This document shows positions 27,248-36,247 of a DNA stretch of 64,000 nucleotides, piece after piece; the first letter of the stretch is position 1, and each line of letters starts with the position of its first letter. Made by a program: the position numbers and the translations under genes. The notes under the pieces were generated by a model. The model saw only the letters and a program-made list of their open reading frames with translations, did no database searches and was not told the origin of the DNA. Origin of the DNA: Siccirubricoccus deserti (lineage in GTDB: Bacteria; Pseudomonadota; Alphaproteobacteria; Acetobacterales; Acetobacteraceae); contig NZ_JACOMF010000002.1 of NCBI RefSeq assembly GCF_014283215.1, forward strand, positions 1 to 64,000, in the 5' to 3' direction.

Positions 27248-27285
27248 CCCGAATCATACTTATGCGGACCGTTCCGGCATTCGGG
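27248..27285. repeat. interrupted inverted repeat upstream of tatA
   Basis: CCCGAAT (27248-27254) is the complement of ATTCGGG (27279-27285), and ATGC (27262-27265) pairs with GCAT (27277-27280 region) inside it, giving a hairpin with an internal loop. It sits between the Bug receptor and tatA and could act as terminator or regulatory site; no T-run is present. Confidence 0.3.
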
Positions 27286-27465
27286 AGTATTGGCAACGGT
27301 CGGCAAGGCTGTCCGTGCGCGCCGGATTCCGCGACCGCCCCTGTTGCTTCGACGTCCTCGCGAGACCATCTCCCTGTTTGCGCCATAGGGGCCGGCACAC
27401 TACTGTCCAGCCCGGCACAGCACCGCCGCGCGCGGTGACACACACGGTTTCATCGGGGCGTCACA

Positions 27466-27732
27466 ATGGGTTCCTTCAGCATCTGGCACTGGGTCGTCGT
27501 GCTGCTCGTGGTCCTGCTGCTGTTCGGCAGCGGCAAGATCAGCGGGCTGATGGGCGACCTCGCCACCGGCATCAAGTCCTTCAAGAAGAACATGAAGGAA
27601 GACGAGCCGGATGCGTCGCTGGCCGAAAGCGCGCCGCCCGCGGCAACGCCGCCCGGCGGCAGCATCCAGGGCCCCGGCGCTACCCAGGCGGCGTCGCAGC
27701 CGCACGCGACCACCAGCCGCCCGGCCGCCTGA
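27466..27732 (+). CDS. tatA: Sec-independent translocase subunit TatA
   Basis: An 88-residue TatA. A short N-terminal membrane helix ([16 protein letters not shown]) is followed by the amphipathic helix with the conserved [20 protein letters not shown] and an acidic, Pro/Ala-rich tail. TatA forms the pore of the twin-arginine export system. tatB and tatC are not adjacent. Many solute-binding proteins in this window carry twin-arginine-like signals and could be its clients. Confidence 0.88.
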   Translation: MGSFSIWHWVVVLLVVLLLFGSGKISGLMGDLATGIKSFKKNMKEDEPDASLAESAPPAATPPGGSIQGPGATQAASQPHATTSRPAA

Positions 27733-27739
27733 GCCGCCC

Positions 27740-28390
27740 ATGTCCGGCGCGCTGGGCTGGGTCCGGCCCGGTGCCGGTGCGGATGGAATGAGCCTCGCCA
27801 CCGCCGCGATCATCGCGGCGGGACGGCGCATGGATCGTCATGGCTGGGTACCGGCCACCGCCGGGAACCTCTCCGTCCGGCTCTCGCCTGGCCTGATCGC
27901 CATCACCCGCTCTGGCGGCCACAAGGGTCTGCTGGAGCCGGAGGACGTGATCCAGGTCGACCTGGACGGTGCGCCGCAGCGGCAGGGTGACCGTCCCTCC
28001 GCCGAAACCGGCCTGCATTGCGGCATCTATCGGCATTTCCCCGAAGCCGGAGCGGTGCTGCATGGCCATTCGGTGGCGGTCACCGTGCTGTCGCGCCTCG
28101 GCGGCGATGCCATCCGGCTCAGCGGCTACGAGCTGCTGAAGGCCTTCCCCGGCCTGCCGACACATGACGCCACCATCACCCTGCCGGTGTTCGACAACGA
28201 CCAGGACATACCCCGCCTGCAGGCCGCGGTCGGGGAGCGCTGGCGGCAGGCCGAGGCGGTGGTGCCCGGCTACCTGATCCGTGGCCATGGCATTTATGTC
28301 TGGGGCGCCGACATGCCGGCCGCGCTGATGCGACTGGAAGCGCTGGAATTCATGCTGGCGTGCGAAATGGAGCAACGGAGGATCGCATGA
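27740..28390 (+). CDS. mtnB: methylthioribulose-1-phosphate dehydratase
   Basis: A 216-residue class II aldolase-fold enzyme of the methionine salvage pathway, converting methylthioribulose-1-phosphate to the diketo form. Zinc-binding histidines are in LHGHSVAVT and IRGHGIYVWG; ATAGNLSVR and SGGHKG are MtnB-like. ATG 27740, 7 bases after the tatA stop, is used; an internal ATG at 27788 is possible. Its stop overlaps the mtnD start. Confidence 0.9.
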   Translation: MSGALGWVRPGAGADGMSLATAAIIAAGRRMDRHGWVPATAGNLSVRLSPGLIAITRSGGHKGLLEPEDVIQVDLDGAPQRQGDRPSAETGLHCGIYRHFPEAGAVLHGHSVAVTVLSRLGGDAIRLSGYELLKAFPGLPTHDATITLPVFDNDQDIPRLQAAVGERWRQAEAVVPGYLIRGHGIYVWGADMPAALMRLEALEFMLACEMEQRRIA

Positions 28391-28926
28391 CAAGCCGTCT
28401 GACCGTGTGGGAGGCCGCGAGCGGCCGGGAAATCCTGCGCACCGAGGACCCCACCGCCATTGCCCAGGCGCTGGCCCCGATCGGCGTGCGCTTCGAGCGC
28501 TGGGAAGGCGTGGCGGTGCCCGATGGCGCCGACAACGACGCCATCCTGGCCGCCTACCGCCCCTGGCTGGACAAGCTGATGGGCGAGATCGGCGCCGGCT
28601 CGGCCGATGTCGTCAGCCTGACGCCCGACCACCCGCAGGCTGCGGCGATGCGCGAGAAATTCCTCAACGAGCATACCCACTCGGAGGATGAGGTGCGCTT
28701 CTTCGTCCGCGGCAGCGGCGATTTCGTCCTGCATGTCGATGGCAAGGTGTGGGATGCGCATTGCGTCCAGGGCGACCTGCTGAGCGTGCCGGCCGGCACC
28801 CGCCACTGGTTCGACGCCGGAGAGAAGCCGTATTTCACCGCGCTCAGGGTCTTCACCGACCCGGCCGGCTGGGTGGCTGAGTTCACCGGCACGGACATGG
28901 CGCAGCGCTTCCCAGTCGCGGCCTAG
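28387..28926 (+). CDS. mtnD: acireductone dioxygenase
   Basis: A 179-residue cupin. Metal ligands H96, H98 and E102 (EHTHSEDE) and H140 (GTRHWFD) are all present. It oxidises the acireductone of methionine salvage; the iron form yields the methionine precursor and formate, the nickel form an off-pathway product. The start overlaps mtnB (ATGA), so translation is coupled. Confidence 0.92.
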   Translation: MTSRLTVWEAASGREILRTEDPTAIAQALAPIGVRFERWEGVAVPDGADNDAILAAYRPWLDKLMGEIGAGSADVVSLTPDHPQAAAMREKFLNEHTHSEDEVRFFVRGSGDFVLHVDGKVWDAHCVQGDLLSVPAGTRHWFDAGEKPYFTALRVFTDPAGWVAEFTGTDMAQRFPVAA

Positions 28927-28932
28927 GTGGCC

Positions 28933-29616
28933 ATGCCGAAGGCGGTGCTGCTCGACATCGAGGGCACGACCACCAGCATCGCCTTCGTCAAGGACCGGCT
29001 CTTTCCCTTCGCCGCCGAGGCGCTGGACGGCTTCCTGGCGACGCATGGCGACGCGCCGGCGGTGCGGGAGATCCTCGCCGAGGTGCAGCGTGCCGCGCCG
29101 GCCGAGTCGCCGGCGGAGACGCTCCGTGGCTGGATGGCGGCGGATGCCAAGGTGACGCCGCTGAAGGCGTTGCAGGGGCTGATCTGGCACCAGGGCTACG
29201 CCGACGGCAGGCTGAAGGGGCATCTCTGGCCCGATGTGGCGGCCTGCCTGCGGGCCTGGGCGGCCGGCGGGGTGCGGCTGGCGATCTATTCCTCCGGCTC
29301 GGTTGAGGCACAGCGTGACCTGTTCGGCCATTCCGAAGCCGGAGACCTGACCCCGCTGCTCGCCGGCTTTTTCGACACCCGCATCGGCGCCAAGCGGGAG
29401 GCGGCCAGCTACGCGGCCATCGCCGCGGCGCTGCAGCAGCCCCCGGGCGAGATCCTCTTCCTCTCGGATGTGGCGGAGGAGCTGGATGCGGCGCGCGAGG
29501 CCGGGCTGCTGACCTGCCAGCTGGTCCGGCCGGCGGATGGCACGCGCCCGGCCGGCCGGCACCCCGAGGCGGCGGCGTTCCCGGAGGTCGCGGCACGGTT
29601 CGGGCTGCCGCGGTAG
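28933..29616 (+). CDS. mtnC: enolase-phosphatase E1
   Basis: A 227-residue HAD-superfamily MtnC. LLDIEGTTTSIAFVKDRLFP holds the nucleophile Asp and family-specific residues; IYSSGSVEAQ and FLSDVAEELDAA are the later HAD motifs. It enolises and dephosphorylates the diketo intermediate between MtnB and MtnD. ATG 28933 follows AGGTGG closely; a GTG at 28927 is an alternative. mtnA and mtnK are not in the window. Confidence 0.92.
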   Translation: MPKAVLLDIEGTTTSIAFVKDRLFPFAAEALDGFLATHGDAPAVREILAEVQRAAPAESPAETLRGWMAADAKVTPLKALQGLIWHQGYADGRLKGHLWPDVAACLRAWAAGGVRLAIYSSGSVEAQRDLFGHSEAGDLTPLLAGFFDTRIGAKREAASYAAIAAALQQPPGEILFLSDVAEELDAAREAGLLTCQLVRPADGTRPAGRHPEAAAFPEVAARFGLPR

Positions 29617-29813
29617 CGGCCCGGGCATCGCACCGCGCCACGCGCATCGCGGCATCCATCCTGTCGATCCGGCAGGGCTGTGGCCCCTGGGACGCGATGG
29701 CGCGGGCAAAACATTTCCTGACGTTGCGTGGCCGCCGATTCATGCCTCGGGTGTTTCCACCTGGGGCGATCGCAGGTTAGAAGCCGGACACGCCGTCCGG
29801 CCGGGAGACGTGC

Positions 29814-30800
29814 ATGCTCACGACCTACACCATCGAGACCGGCCACCTCGTGGTGCGGGAAGGTGCGCAGGATACCGAGGCGCTGCGCCGCGCCGTCTGG
29901 ATCGACCTGCTGACCCCGACCCCGGAGGAGGAGCAGCAGGTCCAGAACGCGCTCCGGCTCGAGATCCCGACCCGGGAAGAGATGCAGGAGATCGAAAGCT
30001 CCTCCCGCCTCTACAAGGAAGACGATACGCTGTTCCTGACCGCGCCCTTCCTCTACGGCGTGGATGGGGGAGAGCTGGGCTCCACCGCCATCACCTTCGT
30101 GCTCGGCAACAGCCAGCTGGTGACGGTTCGCTACGCCACGCCCAAGGCCTTCGCGGTGTTCAGCGCCCGCTGCCAGCGCACGCCGGCGATGCTGCTGGGC
30201 ACCGCCGATGGGGTGATGCTGCACCTGTTCGAGCAGGTGGTGGACCGGCTGGCCGACATCCTTGAGCGCGTCGGGGCCGACATGGACCGCGCCAGCCAGG
30301 CCGCCTTCCGCACCGCCCGCGCCAAGGTGAAGGCAACCACCAAGGACGCCGACCTGAAGGGCGCGCTGATCACCCTCGGCCAGGTCGGGGAGGTGACGAC
30401 GCGGGCGAATGAGACGCTGCTCGGCCTGTCGCGTATCCTGACCTTCGTCGGCGCCGAGAAGGCGACGGCGGTGCGGCGGGAGAACCAGGCGCTGATCAAG
30501 TCGCTGGTGCGCGACGTGCGGTCGCTGGTGGAGCACGCGAACTTCCTGAACAGCAAGGCGAATTTCCTGCTGGATGCGGTGCTCGGCATCATCAACGTCG
30601 AGCAGAACGCGATCATCAAGACCTTCACCGTGGCCAGCGTGGCGCTGATGCCGCCGACCCTGGTCGCCAGCATCTACGGGATGAATTTCCGGGTGATGCC
30701 TGAGTTGCAGTGGGAGTTCGGCTACCCGATGGCGCTGGGGGTGATGGTGGTCTCGGCGGTGCTGCCGATCTTCTATTTCAAGCGGAAGGGATGGCTCTAG
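29814..30800 (+). CDS. corA: magnesium/cobalt transporter CorA
   Basis: A 328-residue CorA with a long soluble N-terminal domain (WIDLLTPTPEEEQ near 29), a stalk helix (DAVLGIINVEQNAIIKTFT) and two C-terminal membrane helices around the selectivity motif YGMNF. It forms a pentameric inner-membrane Mg2+ channel. Upstream is about 200 bases without recognisable M-box. The next gene starts inside its last codons. Confidence 0.93.
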   Translation: MLTTYTIETGHLVVREGAQDTEALRRAVWIDLLTPTPEEEQQVQNALRLEIPTREEMQEIESSSRLYKEDDTLFLTAPFLYGVDGGELGSTAITFVLGNSQLVTVRYATPKAFAVFSARCQRTPAMLLGTADGVMLHLFEQVVDRLADILERVGADMDRASQAAFRTARAKVKATTKDADLKGALITLGQVGEVTTRANETLLGLSRILTFVGAEKATAVRRENQALIKSLVRDVRSLVEHANFLNSKANFLLDAVLGIINVEQNAIIKTFTVASVALMPPTLVASIYGMNFRVMPELQWEFGYPMALGVMVVSAVLPIFYFKRKGWL

Positions 30801-31489
30801 GCCGCGCCGCCACCGCGGCCGGCGCGGCGCTGCTGGCGCTGGGGCTGGCAGGAGCTGCCCGGGCGCATGGCGGCTGCCCGTCGGCGGAGCCGCGCCTGCG
30901 GCTTTCCGTGGTGGACCCGGAGCCTGTGGTGGGCCATGAGCTGGGGATCGACGCGCTGCATGGCGAGACCGGCCAGCCACGTAGCGAGACGCTGCACCAC
31001 CTTGGCCTAACCACCTCCCGCGTCGAGTGGCAGAGCGAGATCGAGACGCGCTACCGCAACACCGCCGGCGGGGTCTGCGCGGTGCCGGCGCGAGTGACGC
31101 TGACCCTGGTGCAGACCGAGCACCTGCTGCGCATCGCCCGCGAGCTGCCGGAGGGCAGCTGCCTGTACCGCGAGGTGCTGGCGCATGAGCGAAGGCATGT
31201 GGCGGTGAACCGGCGGACCCTGCGGGCGGCGGCGGAGCGGGCGCGCGGCGCGGCCGAGGCCTGGGCGGCGCGGGCGGAGGGCCGCGGGGCGACGCTGGAG
31301 GAGGCGATGGCATCGCTGCAGCAGGGGCTGCGGCGGGCGCTGGAGCCTTCGCTGGCCGGCATGCGAAAAGCCCGGGAGGCAGGGCACCGGGGCATCGACA
31401 CCGCGGCGGAGTACCAGCGGTTGGCGCGGGTTTGCCCGGCCGACCAGCGGTTGTTGAGAGAGGGGCTGCGGGCGGCGGCGACAGGGTGA
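30791..31489 (+). CDS. putative secreted Zn-dependent protease (DUF922-like)
   Basis: A 232-residue protein with a signal peptide (AATAAGAALLALGLAGAARA) and a zinc-protease HExxH motif at H132-E-R-R-H136 (VLAHERRHV). This arrangement resembles the predicted secreted proteases of DUF922. The C-terminal third is an Ala/Arg-rich helical segment. Its start lies 10 bases before the corA stop, so translation may be coupled, though a functional link to Mg2+ is not obvious. Confidence 0.6.
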   Translation: MALGRAATAAGAALLALGLAGAARAHGGCPSAEPRLRLSVVDPEPVVGHELGIDALHGETGQPRSETLHHLGLTTSRVEWQSEIETRYRNTAGGVCAVPARVTLTLVQTEHLLRIARELPEGSCLYREVLAHERRHVAVNRRTLRAAAERARGAAEAWAARAEGRGATLEEAMASLQQGLRRALEPSLAGMRKAREAGHRGIDTAAEYQRLARVCPADQRLLREGLRAAATG

Positions 31490-31630
31490 CGCGGCCGGTG
31501 CAGATCTGATCGCTTCCGGGCGAGCCTTAAGTCAACCAGCCGGTTCCATGACCCACTCGAGCGTATTTCTGCGCGCCGCACCCGGTGGTGCGAAGCCAAG
31601 GCTCACGGATGCGGGCCGCCCGGCTTTGAG

Positions 31631-31662
31631 GCGGCCCTGAACCTGGCAAGGTTCAGGGCCGC
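31631..31662. terminator. hairpin between convergent genes, 3' of rho
   Basis: GCGGCCCTGAACC (31631-31643) and its perfect complement (31650-31662) form a 13-base stem with loop TGGCAA. It lies 5 bases beyond the rho stop on the minus strand and between convergent genes. No T-run on either side, so it may be a 3'-end stem rather than an efficient intrinsic terminator. Confidence 0.55.
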
Positions 31663-31667
31663 TGATA

Positions 31668-32942
31668 TCAGGTATTCATCGCGTCGAAGAAATCCTGGTT
31701 GGTCTTGCTGTACTTCAGCTTGTCCAGCAGGAATTCCATCGCATCCTGCGTGCCCATCGGGTTCAGGATCCGCCGCAGCACCCACATCTTCGCCAGGGTC
31801 GGCCGATCCACCAGCAGCTCTTCCTTGCGGGTGCCGCTCTTGGTGATGTCGATCGCCGGGAAGGTGCGCTTGTCGGACAGCTTGCGGTCAAGGATGACCT
31901 CGGAGTTACCCGTGCCCTTGAACTCCTCGAAGATCACCTCGTCCATGCGCGATCCGGTGTCGATCAGCGCGGTCGCGATGATGGTCAGGGAGCCGCCTTC
32001 CTCGATATTGCGCGCCGCGCCGAAGAAGCGCTTCGGCCGCTGCAGGGCGTTGGCGTCCACGCCGCCGGTCAGCACCTTGCCGCTGCTCGGCACCACGCTG
32101 TTGTAGGCGCGGCCGAGCCGGGTGATGGAATCCAGCAGGATCACCACGTCGCGCTTGTGCTCGACCAGGCGCTTGGCCTTCTCCAGCACCATCTCCGTCA
32201 CCTGCACGTGCCGCGTCGCCGGCTCGTCGAAGGTGGAGGCCACCACCTCGCCGCGCACGGTGCGGGCCATGTCGGTGACTTCCTCGGGCCGTTCGTCGAT
32301 CAGCAGCACCATCAGGAAGACATCGGGGTGGTTGGCGGTGATCGACTTGGCGATGTTCTGCAGCATCACCGTCTTGCCGGTGCGCGGCGGCGCCACGATC
32401 AGCGCCCGCTGGCCCATGCCGATCGGCGCGATCAGGTCGATGACCCGGTGGGTGTAGTCCTTGGTTGGCCCCTTGCCGACCGCCTCCGCCTCGGCGTTTT
32501 CCATGTGCAGGCGGCGGTTGGGATAGAGCGGGGTGAGGTTGTCGAAGTTGATCCGGTGGCGCAGCGCCTCCGGCGGCTCGAAGTTGATGGCGTTGACCTT
32601 CAGCAGCGCGAAGTAGCGCTCGCCATCCTTCGGCGCGCGGATCTGGCCCTCGACCGTATCGCCGGTGCGCAGGCCGAACCGCCGCACCTGGGCGGGGCTG
32701 ATGTAGATGTCGTCGGGCCCGGGCAGGAAGTTCGCCTGCGGGCTGCGCAGGAAGCCAAAGCCGTCCGAGAGGATCTCGAGCGTGCCCTCGCCGTAGATCG
32801 CCTGGTCGTTGTCGGCGAGCTGTTTCAGGATCGCGAACATCATGTCCTGCTTGCGCAGCGAGGACGCGTTCTCGATCTGCAACTCCTCGGCGAAGGAGAG
32901 CAGGTCCGCGGGGGTCTTGGCCTTGAGTTCGGAAAGATGCAT
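31668..32942 (-). CDS. rho: transcription termination factor Rho
   Basis: A 424-residue Rho. The N-terminal domain ([15 protein letters not shown]), the RNA-binding cold-shock-like region ([14 protein letters not shown]), Walker A APPRTGKT (near 180), the Q-loop and R-loop segments and [20 protein letters not shown] are all intact. It is an RNA-DNA helicase ending transcription. It lies downstream of hemJ, a common order in alphaproteobacteria. Confidence 0.97.
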   Translation of the reverse strand: MHLSELKAKTPADLLSFAEELQIENASSLRKQDMMFAILKQLADNDQAIYGEGTLEILSDGFGFLRSPQANFLPGPDDIYISPAQVRRFGLRTGDTVEGQIRAPKDGERYFALLKVNAINFEPPEALRHRINFDNLTPLYPNRRLHMENAEAEAVGKGPTKDYTHRVIDLIAPIGMGQRALIVAPPRTGKTVMLQNIAKSITANHPDVFLMVLLIDERPEEVTDMARTVRGEVVASTFDEPATRHVQVTEMVLEKAKRLVEHKRDVVILLDSITRLGRAYNSVVPSSGKVLTGGVDANALQRPKRFFGAARNIEEGGSLTIIATALIDTGSRMDEVIFEEFKGTGNSEVILDRKLSDKRTFPAIDITKSGTRKEELLVDRPTLAKMWVLRRILNPMGTQDAMEFLLDKLKYSKTNQDFFDAMNT

Positions 32943-33268
32943 GGCGCAGTGCGTCCGGATGCGAGGGGACGGGACCGTCCCAAGTGAAACCGGGCCAGTG
33001 AAGCCGGGGGCCGCGCGGCAGGCCGCGGGATGACCCCGGCCGGTCCGCCGGTGCCGAGAACACGACCGCCATCCGAATCATTCGGAGAGGGTCGGGGCCT
33101 TCGGCCGGCGAATGTCCCGAGGAGGAGGAGGGAGGTAGGGATCGCGCGGTGCGTGACGCCGGCTGGCCCAGGAAGCGTTGCGACCCTAGGGATCGCCCCG
33201 CCAATCGTCAACTGGCTATCCGCGGGGGCGGAGTCAATGATTTTCTGAAGAGGGGCCAGGCCCCGCTG
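32943..33268 (-). other. hemJ-rho spacer, probable rho leader
   Basis: 326 bases with no convincing gene. On the minus strand it would form the rho leader. In other bacteria rho is autoregulated by premature termination in a long leader; here that is only suggested by the length. A short GGGGCC/GGCCCC palindrome follows hemJ near 33252-33264. Confidence 0.4.
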
Positions 33269-33721
33269 TCAGAACGGCTTCACGATCACCATGATGACGA
33301 TCACGATCATCAGCAGGGTCGGCACCTCGTTCATCGCCCGCCAGTAACGCTCGGAATGCCGCCGGTCCTCCTGCGCCAGCGCCTTGCGGCTCGCGCTCAG
33401 ATGGTGGTGCACGCCGGTCATTGCCACCACGCTGAGCAGCTTGGTGTGCCACCAGCCGGCCCGCCAATCGACCACACCCGGGGTCAGCACCAGGGTGATG
33501 CCCAGCAGCCAGACCAGGATCATCGCCGGGTTCATGATAGCCCGCAGCAGCCGCCGCTCCATCCCCTGCAGCATCTCCGCCTGGGGGGAGCCGGCCGGGG
33601 CGCGGTAGTGGTTCACGAACAGCCGGGGCAGGTAAAGCATCCCGGCCATCCAGGCGATGACCGAGATCAGGTGCAGCGCCTTTACCCAGGGGTAGGCGGG
33701 CGCCAGGGCATCCAGCGTCAC
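33269..33721 (-). CDS. hemJ: protoporphyrinogen IX oxidase HemJ
   Basis: A 150-residue membrane protein of the HemJ family. YPWVKALHLISVIAWMAGMLYLPRLFV (given here as the conserved first helix, residues about 10-36) carries the essential histidine; later segments include WWHTKLLSVVAMTGVHHH. It performs the penultimate haem-synthesis step. GTG at 33721 is chosen: it overlaps the stop of the upstream MORN gene (GTGA) and gives the family's normal length. Confidence 0.88.
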   Translation of the reverse strand: MTLDALAPAYPWVKALHLISVIAWMAGMLYLPRLFVNHYRAPAGSPQAEMLQGMERRLLRAIMNPAMILVWLLGITLVLTPGVVDWRAGWWHTKLLSVVAMTGVHHHLSASRKALAQEDRRHSERYWRAMNEVPTLLMIVIVIMVIVKPF

Positions 33722-34302
33722 GTATCCTCGCCCTGGCAGCTGCTGGCCGGGCGGGTGAAGGCGATCCAGCGGCCCTGCAGCTCCAGGCAGCCGTTCTGCC
33801 ATTCGCCTTCGAACACCTGGCCGCGCAGGGTCAGCCTGCCCTGGCCCTGCGGCTGGCCGGCCCGCATTCCGCCTTCGTACACCAAGCCGATCCGGCTCAT
33901 CTCCAGCCGCCCCTTGGCCAGGTGGTCGTTGCGGTACTCGCCCTCCTCGATGGCGATGACCTGGCCGGCCTCCCGCGTGGTCAGCCGGCCCGGGCCTTCC
34001 GCCTTGCCGCGAATCAGCGTGCCTTCGTATTCCATCGACCGATCCTTGCCGCCGACCCGCCAGCGAATGTCGGAGCGGCCGGTGCCCTCGGCCGGGCCTT
34101 CCGGACAGGTGCCGGACCAGCGGGCGGTGACCTCCGAGGCGCCGGCCTCGATCCCGCCGACCCAGACCCAGCAGCCGCCGGCGCCATCCGTCGCCCAGCC
34201 GGATCTGCCACCAGGCACCACGCGCTCCGCCGCCGGGGGCTCGCCGGCCGCCGCCAGCAGCAGCAGCGCACCCGCCAGCCCAAGCCCGCGCCAAGCCCTC
34301 AT
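33718..34302 (-). CDS. MORN-repeat secreted protein
   Basis: A 194-residue protein with a signal peptide (GLAGALLLLAAAGEPPA) and several MORN-like repeats (YEGTLIRGKAEGPGRL, YEGGMRAGQPQGQGRL, FEGEWQNG). MORN repeats form beta-hairpin arrays involved in membrane or protein contacts. It is embedded between a HAD phosphatase and hemJ with overlapping stops and starts, so it is co-translated with haem genes; its role there is unknown. Confidence 0.7.
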   Translation of the reverse strand: MRAWRGLGLAGALLLLAAAGEPPAAERVVPGGRSGWATDGAGGCWVWVGGIEAGASEVTARWSGTCPEGPAEGTGRSDIRWRVGGKDRSMEYEGTLIRGKAEGPGRLTTREAGQVIAIEEGEYRNDHLAKGRLEMSRIGLVYEGGMRAGQPQGQGRLTLRGQVFEGEWQNGCLELQGRWIAFTRPASSCQGEDT

Positions 34303-34961
34303 GCCTTGTCCTCCCTCAGCCCCAGCAGCCCGGGCAATTCCGCCATCCGCGTGAAGGTCCGGGCGCCGACTGCCGCCAGCACCCGCGCATCCGTCTCCCG
34401 CGCGAAGCCCAGCACCCGGCAGCCGGCGGCGATGCCAGCGCGGGCGCCGAGCAGGCTATCCTCCACCACCACGCAATCGCCCGGGGCGGCGCCGCAGGCG
34501 GCGGCGGCGGCCAGATAGATGTCGGGCGCCGGCTTCGGCCGTGCCACATCCTCGAAGCTGAAGACCCGTGGGCCGAAGATCGCGGTCATTCCCAGCCGGG
34601 CCAGCTTCACCCGCAGCTCCGCCGCGGTGGAGTTGGAGGCGACCGCCACCGGCACCCCGGCGGCCACCACCGCCGCCAGCGCCGCCGGCGCGCCGGGGAT
34701 CGGCTCCAGCATCTCCTCGACCATCCGGCCGATGCGGTCGGCGACGTCGCGGACCCAGCCCGCCGGCAGCGGCCCGACCCGGGCCTCGATCACCGGCAGC
34801 ATGGTGGTGATCGACATGCCGAGGAACAGCTCCTGGCATTCCGCCGAGGAGATGCGCCAGCCGCGCACGGTCAATTCCTCGGCGACGACGCGGCTGGCGA
34901 GGCCCTCGCTGTCGGCCAGCACGCCGTCGCAGTCGAACAGCACGGCTTTGGGAAGGGTCAC
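34299..34961 (-). CDS. HAD-superfamily hydrolase (beta-phosphoglucomutase/Gph-like)
   Basis: A 220-residue HAD phosphatase. The nucleophile motif FDCDGVLADSE is at residues about 8-18, VASNSTAAEL is motif II, PKPAPDIYL motif III and VVVEDSLLGARAG motif IV. A helical cap follows motif I. It acts on a small phosphorylated metabolite; substrate unknown. GTG start at 34961 overlaps the hemH stop (GTGA), and its own stop overlaps the MORN gene start. Confidence 0.85.
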   Translation of the reverse strand: MTLPKAVLFDCDGVLADSEGLASRVVAEELTVRGWRISSAECQELFLGMSITTMLPVIEARVGPLPAGWVRDVADRIGRMVEEMLEPIPGAPAALAAVVAAGVPVAVASNSTAAELRVKLARLGMTAIFGPRVFSFEDVARPKPAPDIYLAAAAACGAAPGDCVVVEDSLLGARAGIAAGCRVLGFARETDARVLAAVGARTFTRMAELPGLLGLREDKA

Positions 34962-36025
34962 GCCGGCTCCTTCGCCCCGGCCCGTAGCTTGCCGTGCGGA
35001 CAGCCGCCGAAGGGTTTCGGGCATTGCCGGGCGCCGGCGAAGCTGCGCAGCGCCCGGCCGCCGGACCGCGCCTGCAGCACCAGATCGCGCAGCGCGGCGA
35101 TGAAGCCGGCATCGCTGTTCAGCGCCGGCACCCGGAAATAGGCTGGCACGCCCAGCTTCTCGGCCTCCGCCCGGTATTCCACGTCCAGCTCCACCAGTGT
35201 CTCGGAATGCTCGGAGACAAAGGCGATGGGGCAGACCAGCACCGCCGCCTTGTCCGCGGCGGCGCGCTTCAGCTCCTGCTCGATGCTTGGGCCGAGCCAT
35301 TTCTGCGGAGTGACGCGGGACTGGTAGCAGATGGCGTGGTCCAGCTCGCCGAGCCGCGCCATCACCGCGGCCACGGTTCTCTCCACCTGCCACTGATAGG
35401 GGTCGCCCTGGCGGACGAAGGTCTCAGGCAGGCCGTGGGCAGAGAACAGGATGCGCAGCGGCACCGCCGCCGGCAGCTTCGCCCGCGCCTCGGCATGGGC
35501 GGTGCGCAGCAGGGCCGCAGTCGCCTCGGCGAAGCCCGGGTCGGAGTGGTAGCAGCAGAGGGTGGTGGTCGGTACCGCCAGCCCGGCCCGCTGTGCGGCC
35601 GCCGTCCAGGCGGCGATGCTGCTGCCGGTGGTGGTGGTGGAGTACTGCGGGTAGAGCGGCAGCAGCAGCACCGAATCCGGTGCCCAGGCCGCGACCTCCC
35701 GCGCCGTGGCGTCGCTCATCGGGTGCCAGTAGCGCATGGCGATGAAGCAGCGGTATTCGGCATCGGCGCCGGCCAGCGCCGCCTGCAGTGCCGCCGCCTG
35801 CGCCTGGGTCAGTTCCAGCAGCGGGGAGCGGCCGCCGAGCACGGCGTAGTTCTCGGTGGCGGTCGGTGTGCGCCGGCGGGCGATGAAGCGGCCGAGCCAG
35901 GACCGGATGAAGCCCGGCACGCGCAGGATGGCAGGGTCGGTGAAGAGATTTTCCAGGAAGGGGCGAATGCTTTCGGCCCGGTCTGGCCCGCCGAGGTTGA
36001 AGAGCACCACCGCAACCCGCTGCAT
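34958..36025 (-). CDS. hemH: ferrochelatase
   Basis: A 355-residue HemH. The N-terminus VAVVLFNLGGPD, the catalytic histidine in LFSAHGLPE and the acidic FVSEHSETLVELD are intact; the C-terminus has CPKPFGGCPHGK. It inserts Fe2+ into protoporphyrin IX at the membrane. ATG 36025 follows GAGGAGCAGGA. It heads a minus-strand run hemH-HAD-MORN-hemJ with three overlaps. Confidence 0.94.
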   Translation of the reverse strand: MQRVAVVLFNLGGPDRAESIRPFLENLFTDPAILRVPGFIRSWLGRFIARRRTPTATENYAVLGGRSPLLELTQAQAAALQAALAGADAEYRCFIAMRYWHPMSDATAREVAAWAPDSVLLLPLYPQYSTTTTGSSIAAWTAAAQRAGLAVPTTTLCCYHSDPGFAEATAALLRTAHAEARAKLPAAVPLRILFSAHGLPETFVRQGDPYQWQVERTVAAVMARLGELDHAICYQSRVTPQKWLGPSIEQELKRAAADKAAVLVCPIAFVSEHSETLVELDVEYRAEAEKLGVPAYFRVPALNSDAGFIAALRDLVLQARSGGRALRSFAGARQCPKPFGGCPHGKLRAGAKEPA

Positions 36026-36190
36026 TCCTGCTCCTCTGCCCTCGGGCACCGATCGTGCAGATGCACCTGCGCCCTGGGTTTTCAAGCGCCAGGCGCCGCA
36101 TGTCCCAGGGGTCTAGACCGGATCGGGGCTGGCCGGAACCGGCCGGACGGTAAATCCGGCGCCGGGCCGGCCGCTGGCCCCTTGCGGAAT

Positions 36191-36230
36191 GCTTGCACAA
36201 CGCAAGCTGGAATGCTTGCATATCGCAAGC
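36191..36230. promoter_or_regulatory. tandem palindromic operator upstream of HxlR regulator
   Basis: Two near-identical 17-base palindromes, GCTTGCACAACGCAAGC (36191-36207) and GCTTGCATATCGCAAGC (36214-36230), each preceded by GGAAT, lie in direct tandem 23 bases apart. The second ends 17 bases before the regulator start. GCTTGC-N5-GCAAGC twofold symmetry suits dimeric winged-helix regulators; probable use is autoregulation of the HxlR-MATE pair, possibly also of the divergent hemH. Confidence 0.75.
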
Positions 36231-36247
36231 TGTGCCAGGAAGACCCC

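Noticed and set aside
29617-29813. Possible Mg2+-sensing leader before corA
   Set aside because: No M-box-like structure was recognised; only about 200 bases without clear hairpins.
34994-36247. Long plus-strand frame ahead of the HxlR gene
   Set aside because: It is antisense to hemH. Only the part from 36248 shows HxlR motifs, and a good ribosome site and the operators lie just before that ATG.
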